Assembly (NCBI GenBank): GCA_029718625.1
Contig: CM056376.1
Span: 28,922,424-28,986,423 of the forward strand
Source of the DNA: Synaphobranchus kaupii
Taxonomy: Eukaryota > Chordata > Actinopteri > Anguilliformes > Synaphobranchidae
Direction: 5' to 3'
Length of the DNA stretch: 64,000 nt
Notes under the pieces: generated by a model
The model's database searches: none
What the model saw: the letters and a program-made list of their open reading frames with translations, nothing else
What the model was told of the DNA's origin: nothing
Program-made: the position numbers and the translations under genes
In this document: positions 1-25,600 of the stretch, one piece after another
How positions within the stretch are numbered: the first letter of the stretch is position 1
Layout: each line of letters starts with the position of its first letter

Positions 1-1
1 T

Positions 2-12249
<12,248 letters not shown>

Positions 12250-12344
12250 ATACCTCTGACCCCGCCCCCGGCACCCCGCGCACACACACACACACACACT
12301 CTCTCACACGCACACACACACACACTCTCACAAACGCACACACC

Positions 12345-12390
<46 letters not shown>

Positions 12391-12534
12391 CTCTCTCACA
12401 CATGCACACACCTTCACACGCACACGCACACACACACACACATTCATCCATAAATACGACCACATGCAAAGCTGGCTTGCACAGCACTATTGGTTGTATG
12501 AGCATGAGTAAGCGTGTGTACATCCATATGCATG

Positions 12535-12567
<33 letters not shown>

Positions 12568-13345
12568 CTGAATAAGAGAAAGCATGTGTGTCTTATGTGA
12601 GCATGGATGTGTGCGTATGTGTGTTTGTGTTTGCGTGTGTGTGTGAGTGCTTGCAGTGTTTTTGTAAGGCTTCACCTGTCCCCCTAAGTCCTTACTTTGG
12701 GGAGCACCTTCTCAGCTTCATCAGTATAGCGACTTTGGGGCAGGGTGGGGTGGGGGGGTAGTTTATCAAGACAAAATAAAAATATCTGTCTTACTTGATT
12801 GTGTGTGAAAAGGCTGACAACAACGGCACCAACAACAACAAATAATTCACGTTTTCTTTTGGTTTTTCAATCCTCAGTGATTTGTTCTGGTTGGGGGGTG
12901 GAGGGGGTGCAGTTGATGTTTTCACGGTTGTGTCAAAAACATGCGTTAGAAACTTCCAGGGGTTGCCTTGTGAGTGTGGGGTTCTGGGGTGAATCTTTGG
13001 GGTGCACTGGGAGGTGCGCGTGGCAGTTGCACGGGTGTGGAGGCTGACAACAGTGATGATGTCAGCAGAGCTACAGGAAGACGCAAAACCCAGGCCCAAA
13101 ATGGCCGCCCTGTGGGAGGCCAAAACAGTCGCTTATAATCTACTGCACTGTACACTTTATACCCAGCTCCTTTTAATTGCCTTTATATGAACATGTTTAA
13201 ATTATAATTTTTAAAAGGATAAAATAAAATGTCAAGAGTAATAATACTGTCAGATTTTATGTGTTGCCTTTTTCTTTTTCTTTTTTGTCTTTTATGAATG
13301 TTAAGTATCTGTACAATAAACAAAAATGAAAAATAAAAAGTTTGG
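12250..13345 (+). promoter_or_regulatory. clip1: clip1 3' UTR with CA repeats and poly(A) signals
   Basis: The region after the stop holds CA/CACG repeats (about 12282-12441) and a TG run (about 12537-12567). AATAAA hexamers stand at 12775-12780, 13315-13320 and 13332-13337, the last two in an A/T-rich stretch typical of a distal poly(A) site. The actual cleavage site cannot be fixed from sequence. Confidence 0.6.
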
Positions 13346-13399
13346 ATCATATTGTATCTCCCAAATATACCTGTTAAATAAATGTGGAAACTAAACTAT

Positions 13400-14169
13400 G
13401 ACTGTAAATACCTGCTGTATTTTTATTTTATTTTTTTGAGGGTGGGAAAAAGCAGTGCTGTGAGAATGTGTGGAGCTACCAATCGGCATCTGTGACTTAC
13501 TTGATTTGAACCAATCGCTGCATTTTGCTATGGAAAGCAAAAACCATTTTGATTGGTTAAAACAAGTCACTGATAGCCAGCTCATTGTAACTCCAGCAAT
13601 TGCAGAGTTCCTGAAACCTAACTCTCCCATTACTGGGAAAAATTACTGAACTTGGCACAAGGACCTGAGTGTTTCTGTGTTTTTGGGTTGGGCCCTCCTG
13701 TTATTTTGGGGATGGTTGTTGAATGTACAGCATTGGTGGCTGGGAGAAGCTTATCTAAAGGCAGTATTACCCCAAAGCACATTGTGGACTGTATCTACTT
13801 AAATAAACGGTGATAAAATTTTTATGGGTGTTTTCAGATATTTTTTAAAGCTTGCATTCTCTTTACATATTAAATAGATAATTCGAATCACTTTGGTCGT
13901 TTGGATGGGATCTGTTAAAACTGACAGGACAAGTTAAATTTTACCATAAAGCTTGTAGCCACGGTGATTGAGACAACTTTATTATTTTGTACACAATGTT
14001 TATTCTTGAATTAAAGCATATTTTACTCTAAAATATATGCTGTTTTAATTCATTATTCCGAGCTCAATATCGTAGTTTGCCAGTTTGCAATGTTTGAATT
14101 GCGCTTGTTTGCATTGTTATTCACAATTGTGTCCTTTCAAATCCGTGTTGTCCGTTTCTTTTTTGTACA
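13400..14169. other. intergenic, no feature recognised
   Basis: A/T-rich intergenic DNA after clip1. No ORF with a recognisable domain, and no terminal repeats. Confidence 0.5.
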
Positions 14170-14171
14170 TA

Positions 14172-14800
14172 CAGTGCCGTACCAAAGTATTTCAACTGAC
14201 ACATTTTGTTGTTTTGGCTTTGTACTTCAGCACATTGTATTTGAAATGGAATTTCCCCCGAACCGAAAGTAATTGGACAAAAGATTTTCATAAACTTAGT
14301 CGTCATATTTAACATTTGGTTGCATCTCCTTTGTATGCCATGACTTTGTGATGTCTGACCCAACAACATCAAAAGACTTATCTTATTTTCAGGTACTCTT
14401 ACAAGTGATACTATAACCTCTCAATTTGAATGGATCTCTATGGGAATTGGGGGGTGGGGGGGCAAGATTAAGTTGTAATTACACTGGAATAGTATGGAAC
14501 CCATGGTTGGCTAAATGGCTGTAAGTCGTTGAGGGTCTGCGGTATCAAATGAGCCTCAAACCATCACTGCTGCCAGATATGCAGTATATCTGGATGGATC
14601 ACTTTAAGGGTTGTTCCTCCTGACTAATTTTCCTGTTGAAAAAAAATAAGTCTGGAGAAGACACCCTACTGCAATTGCTACACGGTTCGCCCGATATGGA
14701 TGTAAATACCCTCAAATTAAAGCTGAAAGTCTGACCTTTAACCTCAGTCACTGTTCCATTTCAAATCCAATGTGCTGGAGTACAGAGTCAAACTGCACTG
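14172..14800. mobile_element. Tc1-type MITE, palindromic-core family, copy A
   Basis: It starts TA-CAGTGCCGTACCAAAGTATTT and ends CTGCACTG-TA. Inward on both sides are inverted blocks containing TGTACTxCAGCACATTGxATTTGAAATGGAA, a common fish Tc1 end. The core (about 14310-14620) matches the cores of the elements at 40891-41560 and 61154-62237. The right terminal repeat is partly deleted. Non-coding. Confidence 0.7.
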
Positions 14801-14802
14801 TA

Positions 14803-15221
14803 TTTTCATCTCATGTCATGTTTCTAAAAACTAAATTACTATTTTAACCCCTAATATTTATTCTAACACAACAGCTTTTATGTTGTATACAGGTGATCCT
14901 TAAATGAAATACATGTTACTTCACACTGAGGAACTGTTAAAATGTTCTTTGTTTTCCAATTATTTATCACTGCATTAAGTAGTTGATGTTTCTTGACCAA
15001 AGGTTCAACAAGAAACAACCACCACTGCTACATGCTGCCTGCAGGTGAGATCACATCATAAGCAAAGCAACTTGTGTGAATGGGTCACCCGTTTTAAAAT
15101 TCCTCTCTTATTAATGGAAAATGAATTGGGAAGGAGGAATTCCCCGATAAACTTAGTTGTTATAAACACTTAAATCAAAAGGAATCTATTTTTCCTCCGT
15201 GAAATTACCTCATGCTATACC
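14803..15221. other. intergenic, no feature recognised
   Basis: No coding signal or repeat structure that I can support. Confidence 0.5.
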
Positions 15222-15550
15222 CATTACATTACATTCATTTAGCAGACGCTTTTATCCAAAGTGACGTACAGTAAGTGCATACAGTGACATCGTCAAGATC
15301 ACTACAGAACAGACAAGAAAAAGCACATCCTTCCCATAATGAACGTTGACTGTAGTTCACAGTAAGCTGTGGGTAAATCAGCAATACTACACTTCTATTC
15401 TAAATACTATTATAAACTATAATAAACAGACAGGAAAACACAGGGAACTAGTAAACACAGGGAACTGATATTCCTAGGTTAGGATATCAGTCAAGGTGGA
15501 GTCTGAAGAGGTGTGTCTTCAGGCCTCGACGGAATGCAGGCAGGGTTGGA
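15222..15550 (-). mobile_element. 5'-truncated L2-type LINE, 3' end only
   Basis: The reverse complement matches the 3' UTR of the LINE at 44914-45200: CTGTGTTTTCCTGTCTGTTT, the long stretch with AGTAAGCTGTGGGTAAATCAG inverted, and the terminal GGATAAAAGCGTCTGCTAAAT with ATGTAATG repeats. Confidence 0.88.
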
Positions 15551-15716
15551 TATAGAAAATAAAATGCATGTGGTTATGTTGATGCTAAAAAAATATTACC
15601 TTTGCCCCAGTAACCAATGTTAATTAGAAAGGACTTGAATGATGACGTCTTGTTTGAAAAAGGCTTGTACTGCCGTGCATACAGTGAAAGTGAATAACCC
15701 CCCCCCAAAAAAAAAA

Positions 15717-15860
15717 ACTGCGGTCAAGCCAGCCTCCACTTCGAAAAAGACGGTCAAGCCAGCCGCCGCGAATTTATATATTTATTTAATTTATATACTA
15801 GGCATTCTACGGTGAGCGTGTAAGAATTGATTTCAAAATAAAAGTAAAGTTCTTCTAAAT
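15717..15860 (+). repeat. left unique terminal inverted repeat of giant element
   Basis: It matches 37988-38115 in reverse complement almost base for base, apart from small differences in the A/T-rich middle. It contains two direct copies of GGTCAAGCCAGCC, candidate transposase-binding sites. Confidence 0.88.
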
Positions 15861-16039
15861 TCAGATTGATATTAAAAGGAAACCTCCTGTTTTCACGGAA
15901 CCATTTCTCTTCAGAACGATAGAAGAACACAGAGTGTCACTCAGACAATCTCAGGACATTCTGATGTGGAATTTCAAATTTAAAGCCCTCTAAAATGTCA
16001 TATAGGAGCTGTTGTTCTTCTAAATTCAGATTGATATTA

Positions 16040-18048
16040 CAGTTTTTTACGATTGCTTTGACTCATTTTGCACAACAGAGTTTCAATGTGCAAAACTCTT
16101 AACACAGAATGCTATACTGCTCATTTTGGGTTCAAAATGTAATATAGCATGCAAAATAAAAATACCAGTGTCAAATCAGAGAATATTATATGCAAAAGTT
16201 TATCACAGCATCAGAACATTAGATATTTCAAACAATGAAGTTAAATCATTGCTGCATTTTCAATATACAACAGTCATCATGAAATAATGCTGCCAAACAC
16301 AAAATCCGTCTGATAAAAAAAGAGTTTCAAAGTGTTTTTTGGTCATAACGCAAAATGCTATACTCCTAATCTTGGGCTCAAAATCATATATAGCATGCAC
16401 AATAGAAACAACTGAACCAAATTAGATTGTATTTCATGCTAAAGTTTATCATAGTGTCAGAAGAGTGGATATGTTTATCGTTGAAGTTTAATTATTGGTG
16501 CATTTTCAAATACAACGGCCATTATCAAATAATGCGGTCAAACACAAAATACTTTTTACCAAAAAAGACTATGCAATGGTCATTTCCTCATAAATGCTTG
16601 AAATAATGTACAGCAAGCATCCCCTGTGATAGACTGCAGTTTTGCGCTTGTGTTTTTATGAAAGACAAACAAAATATTATATTAGATTATATGAAGTTTA
16701 ATCATTAAAGAAAAATCATACAGTAATGCAGTACTGTAAACTCAACTGTATTGTACAGTAAAAACAAAAACAACAGTAAAAGCAAAAACAGTTACAGTAA
16801 CAACAAACTTTATTGTAAAGTTAAAAAAAACTGCTTCTCGGTGCTTAAGCAGCATTTTGCCTCTCCGCTGCATTTAGCCACAGAATTTTGTCGACGTCAC
16901 ATCTGATGTCTTCGTTGGCAAGACAGCGCTGGTAAAATATTTTAGAGTGCCTTATCCACCCCTGACACTGCTGGGCTGTAATGTCCCTGAATGGCCTGAA
17001 GGAGCGTTTCCTGCTCATATGGACACCTATCGTATACCTTCCACCTGCAGGGCGAGAAAAACTCCTCGATGGGGTTCAGAAAGGGGGAGTAAGGTGGAAG
17101 GAATTGGAATCGGAACTCTGGATGGGCTGTAAACCAGTCTTGCACAGCCAATGCACGATAGAAGTTTACATTGTCCCAGACAATGATGAACACCATCTGA
17201 GCATTTGGCTGGACGAGACGGTTGTACAGCCCATCCAGAAAATGTATGAGGCGCACGGAGTTGTATGCCCCCAGCAGAGGGTCAGGCTGACCAATCAGGG
17301 ATGGATCTGTGTGGGCCTGCCCAATGGTCTCAGGGCCGGGTCTAGGCAAACTAGGCTTACCTATTACCTATTACAATACCTATTACCTATATACTGTATA
17401 TTTACTGTACATGGTTCACGACCATGACCATGACCATGACCACGACCATGACCCTGTCCTTCGTTACCAACCTCAACCTCACTGACCTGCTCCATGTTGT
17501 CAGAAACTGCCATTCAGGTTTCTAAGCAGCCTTTTATGTAGTGGTGAAGATATTATCAATTGTGTTGCAATGCTACTCACCTGGGCAAGGTTGTTGGAAG
17601 TACTGAGACATGACTACAAGCACCTGTTGAATTGATTTAGTGATCTGCATTTGTAGTAATAAACATTTGAACATTGTTGTAATATTAGGTGGCTGTATTC
17701 TGAGAATGGAGCATATGATTTAGAGTTTGGCACCTTGTATTAACAGTTTTGCACATTGTATGTCAGCATAGGATGTAGTGTCCTAAGGTAAGAATTCTGC
17801 AAGTCAGTTTAGCACTTTGCGTTAACAGTTTTACACTTTGTATGTCATCATAGGATGTAGTGTCTTAAGGTAAGAATTCTGCAAGTCAGTTTAGCACTTT
17901 GCGTTAACAGTTTTACACTTTGTATGTCAGCATAGGATGTAGTGTCTTAGAGTATGAATTTTGAAAGTCAGTTTGGCACTTTGCATTTTGAGTTTTGTAA
18001 ATTGAAATTCTGCTGTGCAAAATGAGTCAAAGCAATCGTAAAAAACTG
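16040..18048 (-). mobile_element. IS630/Tc1-mariner-type transposon nested in the left arm
   Basis: Perfect inverted ends of about 35 bp start CAGTTTTTTACGATTGCTTT, with TA on both sides (16038-16039, 18049-18050). The satellite monomer reads straight through if the insert is removed (GATATTA then AAAGG). The interior has two direct copies of a roughly 240-bp block (about 16105-16550) and three copies of a roughly 90-bp block (about 17740-18000). A decayed transposase lies on minus. Confidence 0.9.
16942..17349 (-). pseudogene. DDE transposase C-terminal fragment (IS630/Tc1-mariner)
   Basis: The open stretch contains VWDNVNFYRALAVQDW (second catalytic Asp) and LPPYSPFLNPIEEFFS (catalytic Glu, about 35 residues on). 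This is the DDE_3 type of endonuclease domain. The upstream HTH region and the first Asp are not in frame; a Gly/His-rich stretch from ACCATG repeats lies near 17405-17455. Probably inactive. Confidence 0.82.
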
Positions 18049-18915
18049 TAAAAGGAAACCGCCTGTTTTCACAAAACCATTTCACTTCAGAATGATAGAT
18101 GAACACCTCAGAGTGTCACTCAGGCAACCTCAGGACATTCTGATGTGGAATTTCAAAATTAAAGCCCTCTAAAATGTCATATAAATGCTGTGTTTCTTCT
18201 AATATTCAGATTGATATTAAAAGGAAACCGCCTGTTTTCACAAAACCATTTCACTTCAGAATGATAGATGAATACCTCAGAGTGTCACTCAGGCAACCTC
18301 AGGACATTCTGATGTGGAATTTCAAAATTAAAGCCCTCTAAAATGTCATATAAATGCTGTGTTTCTTCTATATTCAGATTGATATTAAAAGGAAACCGCC
18401 TGTTTTCACAAAACCCTTTCACTTCAGACTGATAGAGGAACACCTCAGAGTGTCACTCAGGCAATCTCAGGACATTCTGATGTGGAATTTCAAAATTAAA
18501 GCCCTCTAAAATGTCATATAAGAGCTGTGTTTCCTCTAAATTCAGATTGATATTAAAAAGAAACCTCCTGTTTTCACGGAACCATTTCTCTTCAGAATGA
18601 TAGATGAACACCTCAGAGTGTCACTCAGACAATCTCAGGACATTCTGATGTGGAATTTAAAAATTAAAGCCCTCTAAAATGTCATATAAATGCTGTGTTT
18701 CTTCTATATTCAGATTGATATTAAAAGGAAATCTCCTGTTTTCACGAAACCATTTCACTATACAATGATAGACGAACACCTCAGAGTGTCACTCAGACAA
18801 TCTCAGGACATTCTGATGTGGAATTTCAAAATTAAAGCCCTCTAAAATGTCATATAAGAGCTGTGTTTCTATATTCCGATTGATATTAAAAGGAAACTTC
18901 CTGTTTTCACAAAAT

Positions 18916-19610
18916 AATTTCAATTTATTGTTATCAACGATTTATTTATAAGATTCTCTCGTTAGACACAAAAATAATAATCAGAAGAATTTTTTATATT
19001 TTTACATCTATACATCCATCTATACTTTTTTATATGTAATGTATTTAAACTTTGAATTCACAATACACAAATGTTTTCCTATTTAGTTATTGTCATGCGG
19101 TGAGTGCGATTGCGAGGCAACGGAGAAATGCAGACAACCCACGCAGACTGGGACAGTTGAATAATTTACAGCTAAATAGTCATGTCAAGGATCTATAAAA
19201 TCACAATGTGGAAATCTCTTAGATGATTTTCAGGCTACTTTCACAAATTTCGACCTGTCCGTATTTTTCAACAAATGTTACCCACTATGTAACTACAGTA
19301 TGTGTGTTCATATAATTTGTATGAATAGTCACAATGAAGAAATTTAGTTTACTGTCAATATGTCGGTGTATCTAAATACTCAGCTTCACAGTTTACAATT
19401 TCTACTGCTTTTCATCTACAAATTCTGCTTTCACAACACCAGGAGAGCTAATGCAAATGCTACTACCTCAGAGTGTAAAGAGAATGGAACTAATATGATG
19501 ATGCAGCTTTTATCCCAGTTTAATCCAAGCCCATGTGGCCACCTCTAAACACCTAAAAGCAGCTTGCCTTGTCCTAAGATTGTCTGAGTGACAATCTGAA
19601 CTGTACTTCT
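18916..19610. other. central spacer of giant element
   Basis: About 0.7 kb of unique A/T-rich sequence between the two opposed satellite arrays. The longest open stretch (19360-19548) shows no recognisable domain, so the element looks non-autonomous. Confidence 0.7.
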
Positions 19611-22600
19611 ATCAATCTGAAGTGAAATTGGTCTTCTATCATTGTGAAGTGAACTGGTTTTGTGAAAACAGGAGGTTTCCTTTTAATATCCATCTGAATT
19701 TAGAAGAAACACAGCATTTATATGACATTTTAGAGCGCTTTAATTTTGAAATTGCACATCAGAATGTCCTGAGGTTGCCTGAGTGACACTCTGAGGTGTT
19801 CCTCTATCAGTCTGAAGTGAAATGGTTTTGTGAAAACAGGCGGTTTCCTTTTAATATCAATCTGAATTTAGAAGAAACACAGCATTTATATGACATTTTA
19901 GAGGGCTTTAATTTTGAAATTCCACATCAGAATGTCCTGAGGTTGCCTGAGTGACACTCTGAGGTGTTCTTCTATCATTGTATAGTGAAATGGTTTTGTG
20001 AAAACAGGCGGTTTCCTTTTAATATCAATCTGAATTTAGAAGAAACACAGCATTTATATGACAATTTAGAGGGCTTTAATTTTGAAATTCCACATCAGAA
20101 TGTCCTGAGGTTGCCTGAGTGACACTCTGAGGTGTTCTTCTATCATTGTATAGTGAAATGGTTTTGTGAAAACAGGCGGTTTCCTTTTAATATCAATCTG
20201 AATTTAGAAGAACAGCTCTTATATGACATTTTAGAGGGCTTTAATTTTGAAATTCCACATCAGAATGTCCTGAGGTTGCCTGAGTGACACTCTGAGGTGT
20301 TCTTCTATCATTGTATAGTGAAATGGTTTTGTGAAAACAGGCGGTTTCCTTTTAATATCAATCTGAATTTAGAAGAAACACAGCATTTATATGACATTTT
20401 AGAGGGTTTTAATTTTGAAATTCCACATCAGAATGTCCTGAGGTTGCCTGAGTGACACTATGAGGTGTTCATCTATCATTCTGAAGTGAAAGGGTTTTGT
20501 GAAAACAGGCGGTTTCCTTTTAATATCAATCTGAATATAGAAGAAACACAGCATTTATATGACATTTTAGAGGGCTTTAATTTTGAAATTCCACATCAGA
20601 ATGTCCTGAGGTTGCCTGAGTGACACTTTGAGGTGTTCATCTATCATTCTGAAGTGAAATGGTTTTGTGAAAACAGGCGGTTTCCTTTTAATATCAATCT
20701 GAATATAGAAGAAACACAGCATTTATATGACATTTTAGAGGGCTTTAATTTTGAAATTCCACATCAGAATGTCCTGAGGTTGCCTGAGTGACACTTTGAG
20801 GTGTTCATCTATCATTCTGAAGTGAAATGGTTTTGTGAAAACAGGCGGTTTCCTTTTAATATCAATCTGAATATAGAAGAAACACAGCATTTATATGACA
20901 TTTTAGAGGGCTTTAATTTTGAAATTCCACATCAGACTGTCCTGAGGTTACCTGAGTGACACTCTGAGGTGTTCATCTATCATTCTATAGTGAAATGGTT
21001 TTGTGAAAACAGGCGGTTTATTTTTAATATCAATCTGAATATAGAAGAAACACAGCATTTATATGACATTTTAGAGGGCTTTCATTTTGAAATTCCACAT
21101 CAGAATGTCCTGAGGTTGCCTGGGTGACACTCTGAGGTGTTCATCTATCATTCTGAAGTGAAATGGTTTTGTGAAAACAGGTGGTTTCCTTTTAATATCA
21201 ATCTGAATTTAGAAGAACAACAGCTCTTATATGACATTTTAGAGGGCTTTAACTTTGAAATTCCACATCAGAATGTCCTGAGGTTACCTGAGTGACACTC
21301 TGAGGTGTTCATCTATCATTGTATAGTGAAATGGTTTTGTGAAAACAGGCGGTTTCCTTTTAATATCAATCTGAATATAGAAGAAACACAGCTCTTATAT
21401 GACATTTTAGAGGGCTTTAATTTTGAAATTCCACATCAGAATGTCCTGAGATTGTCTGAGTGACACTCTGAGGTGTTCTTCTATCATTCTGAAGAGACAT
21501 GGTTCCGTGAAAACAGGTTTCCTTTTAATATCAATCTGAATTTAGAAGAACAACAGCTCTTATATGACATTTTAGAGGGCTTTAATTTTGAAATTCCACA
21601 TCAGAATGTCCTGAGGTTGCCTGAGTGACACTTTGAGGTGTTCCTCTATCAGTCTGAAGTGAAATGGTTTTGTGAAAACAGGCGGTTTCCTTTTAATATC
21701 AATCTGAATTTAGAAGAAAGACAGCATTTATATGACAATTTAGAGGGCTTTAACTTTGAAATTCCACATCAGAATGTCCTGAGGTTACCTGAGTGACACT
21801 CTGAGGTGTTCATCTATCATTCTATAGTGAAATGGTTTTGTGAAAACAGGCGGTTTCTTTTTAATATCAATCTGAATATAGAAGAAACACAGCATTTATA
21901 TTACATTTTAGAGGGCTTTAATTTTGAAATTCCACATCAGAATGTCCTGAGGTTGCCTGAGTGACACTTTGAGGTGTTCATCTATCATTCTGAAGTGAAA
22001 TGGTTTTGTGAAAACAGGCGGTTTCCTTTTAATATCAATCTGAATATAGAAGAAACACAGCATTTATATGACATTTTAGAGGGCTTTAATTTTGAAATTC
22101 CACATCAGACTGTCCTGAGGTTACCTGAGTGACACTCTGAGGTGTTCATCTATCATTCTATAGTGAAATGGTTTTGTGAAAACAGGCGGTTTCTTTTTAA
22201 TATCAATCTGAATATAGAAGAAACACAGCATTTATATGACATTTTAGAGGGCTTTCATTTTGAAATTCCACATCAGAATGTCCTGAGGTTGCCTGAGTGA
22301 CACTCTGAGGTGTTCATCTATCATTCTGAAGTGAAATGGTTTTGTGAAAACAGGTGGTTTCCTTTTAATATCAATCTGAATTTAGAAGAACAACAGCTCT
22401 TATATGACATTTTAGAGGGCTTTAACTTTGAAATTCCACATCAGAATGTCCTGAGGTTACCTGAGTGACACTCTGAGGTGTTCATCTATCATTGTATAGT
22501 GAAATGGTTTTGTGAAAACAGGCGGTTTCCTTTTAATATCAATCTGAATATAGAAGAAACACAGCTCTTATATGACATTTTAGAGGGCTTTAATTTTGAA

Positions 22601-25600
22601 ATTCCACATCAGAATGTCCTGAGATTGTCTAAGTGACACTCTGAGGTGTTCTTCTATCATTCTGAAGAGAAATGGTTCCGTGAAAACAGGTTTCCTTTTA
22701 ATATCAATCTGAATTTAGAAGAACAACAGCTCTTATATGACATTTTAGAGGGCTTTAATTTTGAAATTCCACATCAGAATGTCCTGAGGTTGCCTGAGTG
22801 ACACTTTGAGGTGTTCCTCTATCAGTCTGAAGTGAAATGGTTTTGTGAAAACAGGCGGTTTCCTTTTAATATCAATCTGAATTTAGAAGAAAGACAGCAT
22901 TTATATGACAATTTAGAGGGCTTTAATTTTGAAATTCCACATCAGACTGTCCTGAGGTTACCTGAGTGACACTCTGAGGTGTTCATCTATCATTCTATAG
23001 TGAAATGGTTTTGTGAAAACAGGCGGTTTCTTTTTAATATCAATCTGAATATAGAAGAAACACAGCATTTATATGACATTTTAGAGGGCTTTCATTTTGA
23101 AATTCCACATCAGAATGTCCTGAGGTTGCCTGAGTGACACTCTGAGGTGTTCATCTATCATTCTGAAGTGAAATGGTTTTGTGAAAACAGGCGGTTTCCT
23201 TTTAATATCAATCTGAATTTAGAAGAACAACAGCTCTTATATGACATTTTAGAGGGCTTTAACTTTGAAATTCCACATCAGAATGTCCTGAGGTTGCCTG
23301 AGTGACACTTTGAGGTGTTCCTCTATCAGTCTGAAGTGAAATGGTTTTGTGAAAACAGGCGGTTTCCTTTTAATATCAATCTGAATTTAGAAGAAAGACA
23401 GCATTTATATGACAATTTAGAGGGCTTTAATTTTGAAATTCCACATCAGAATGTCCTGAGGTTACCTGAGTGACACTCTGACTTGTTCCTCTATCATTGT
23501 ATAGTGAAATGGTTTTGTGAAAACAGGCGGTTTCCTTTTAATATCAATCTGAATATAGAAGAAACACAGCATTTATATTACATTTTAGAGGGCTTTAATT
23601 TTGAAATTCCACATCAGAATGTCCTGAGGTTGCCTGAGTGACACTTTGAGGTGTTCATCTATCATTCTGAAGTGAAATGGTTTTGTGAAAACAGGCGGTT
23701 TCCTTTTAATATCAATCTGAATATAGAAGAAACACAGCATTTATATGACATTTTAGAGGGCTTTAATTTTGAAATTCCACATCAGACTGTCCTGAGGTTA
23801 CCTGAGTGACACTCTGAGGTGTTCATCTATCATTCTATAGTGAAATGGTTTTGTGAAAACAGGCGGTTTCTTTTTAATATCAATCTGAATATAGAAGAAA
23901 CACAGCATTTATATGACATTTTAGAGGGCTTTCATTTTGAAATTCCACATCAGAATGTCCTGAGGTTGCCTGGGTGACACTCTGAGGTGTTCATCTATCA
24001 TTCTGAAGTGAAATGGTTTTGTGAAAACAGGTGGTTTCCTTTTAATATCAATCTGAATTTAGAAGAACAACAGCTCTTATATGACATTTTAGAGGGCTTT
24101 AACTTTGAAATTCCACATCAGAATGTCCTGAGGTTACCTGAGTGACACTCTGAGGTGTTCATCTATCATTGTATAGTGAAATGGTTTTGTGAAAACAGGC
24201 GGTTTCCTTTTAATATCAATCTGAATATAGAAGAAACACAGCTCTTATATGACATTTTAGAGGGCTTTAATTTTGAAATTCCACATCAGAATGTCCTGAG
24301 ATTGTCTGAGTGACACTCTGAGGTGTTCTTCTATCATTCTGAAGAGAAATGGTTCCGTGAAAACAGGTTTCCTTTTAATATCAATCTGAATTTAGAAGAA
24401 CAACAGCTCTTATATGACATTTTAGAGGGCTTTAATTTTGAAATTCCACATCAGAATGTCCTGAGGTTGCCTGAGTGACACTTTGAGGTGTTCCTCTATC
24501 AGTCTGAAGTGAAATGGTTTTGTGAAAACAGGCGGTTTCCTTTTAATATCAATCTGAATTTAGAAGAAAGACAGCATTTATATGACAATTTAGAGGGCTT
24601 TAACTTTGAAATTCCACATCAGAATGTCCTGAGGTTACCTGAGTGACACTCTGAGGTGTTCATCTATCATTCTATAGTGAAATGGTTTTGTGAAAACAGG
24701 CGGTTTCTTTTTAATATCAATCTGAATATAGAAGAAACACAGCATTTATATTACATTTTAGAGGGCTTTAATTTTGAAATTCCACATCAGAATGTCCTGA
24801 GGTTGCCTGAGTGACACTTTGAGGTGTTCATCTATCATTCTGAAGTGAAATGGTTTTGTGAAAACAGGCGGTTTCCTTTTAATATCAATCTGAATATAGA
24901 AGAAACACAGCATTTATATGACATTTTAGAGGGCTTTAACTTTGAAATTCCACATCAGAATGTCCTGAGGTTGCCTGAGTGACACTTTGAGGTGTTCCTC
25001 TATCAGTCTGAAGTGAAATGGTTTTGTGAAAACAGGCGGTTTCCTTTTAATATCAATCTGAATTTAGAAGAAAGACAGCATTTATATGACAATTTAGAGG
25101 GCTTTAATTTTGAAATTCCACATCAGAATGTCCTGAGGTTACCTGAGTGACACTCTGACTTGTTCCTCTATCATTGTATAGTGAAATGGTTTTGTGAAAA
25201 CAGGCGGTTTCCTTTTAATATCAATCTGAATATAGAAGAAACACAGCATTTATATTACATTTTAGAGGGCTTTAATTTTGAAATTCCACATCAGAATGTC
25301 CTGAGGTTGCCTGAGTGACACTTTGAGGTGTTCATCTATCATTCTGAAGTGAAATGGTTTTGTGAAAACAGGCGGTTTCCTTTTAATATCAATCTGAATA
25401 TAGAAGAAACACAGCATTTATATGACATTTTAGAGGGCTTTAATTTTGAAATTCCACATCAGACTGTCCTGAGGTTACCTGAGTGACACTCTGAGGTGTT
25501 CATCTATCATTCTATAGTGAAATGGTTTTGTGAAAACAGGCGGTTTCTTTTTAATATCAATCTGAATATAGAAGAAACACAGCATTTATATGACATTTTA

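Larger units (their letters stand above)
15861..18915 (+). repeat. left satellite arm, about 6 monomers, interrupted
   Basis: Tandem monomers carry TTCAGATTGATATTAAAAGG, CACTCAGGCAACCTCAGGAC and GCCCTCTAAAATGTCATAT. The arm is split within its second monomer by a 2-kb IS630/Tc1-like element (16040-18048). Confidence 0.92.
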
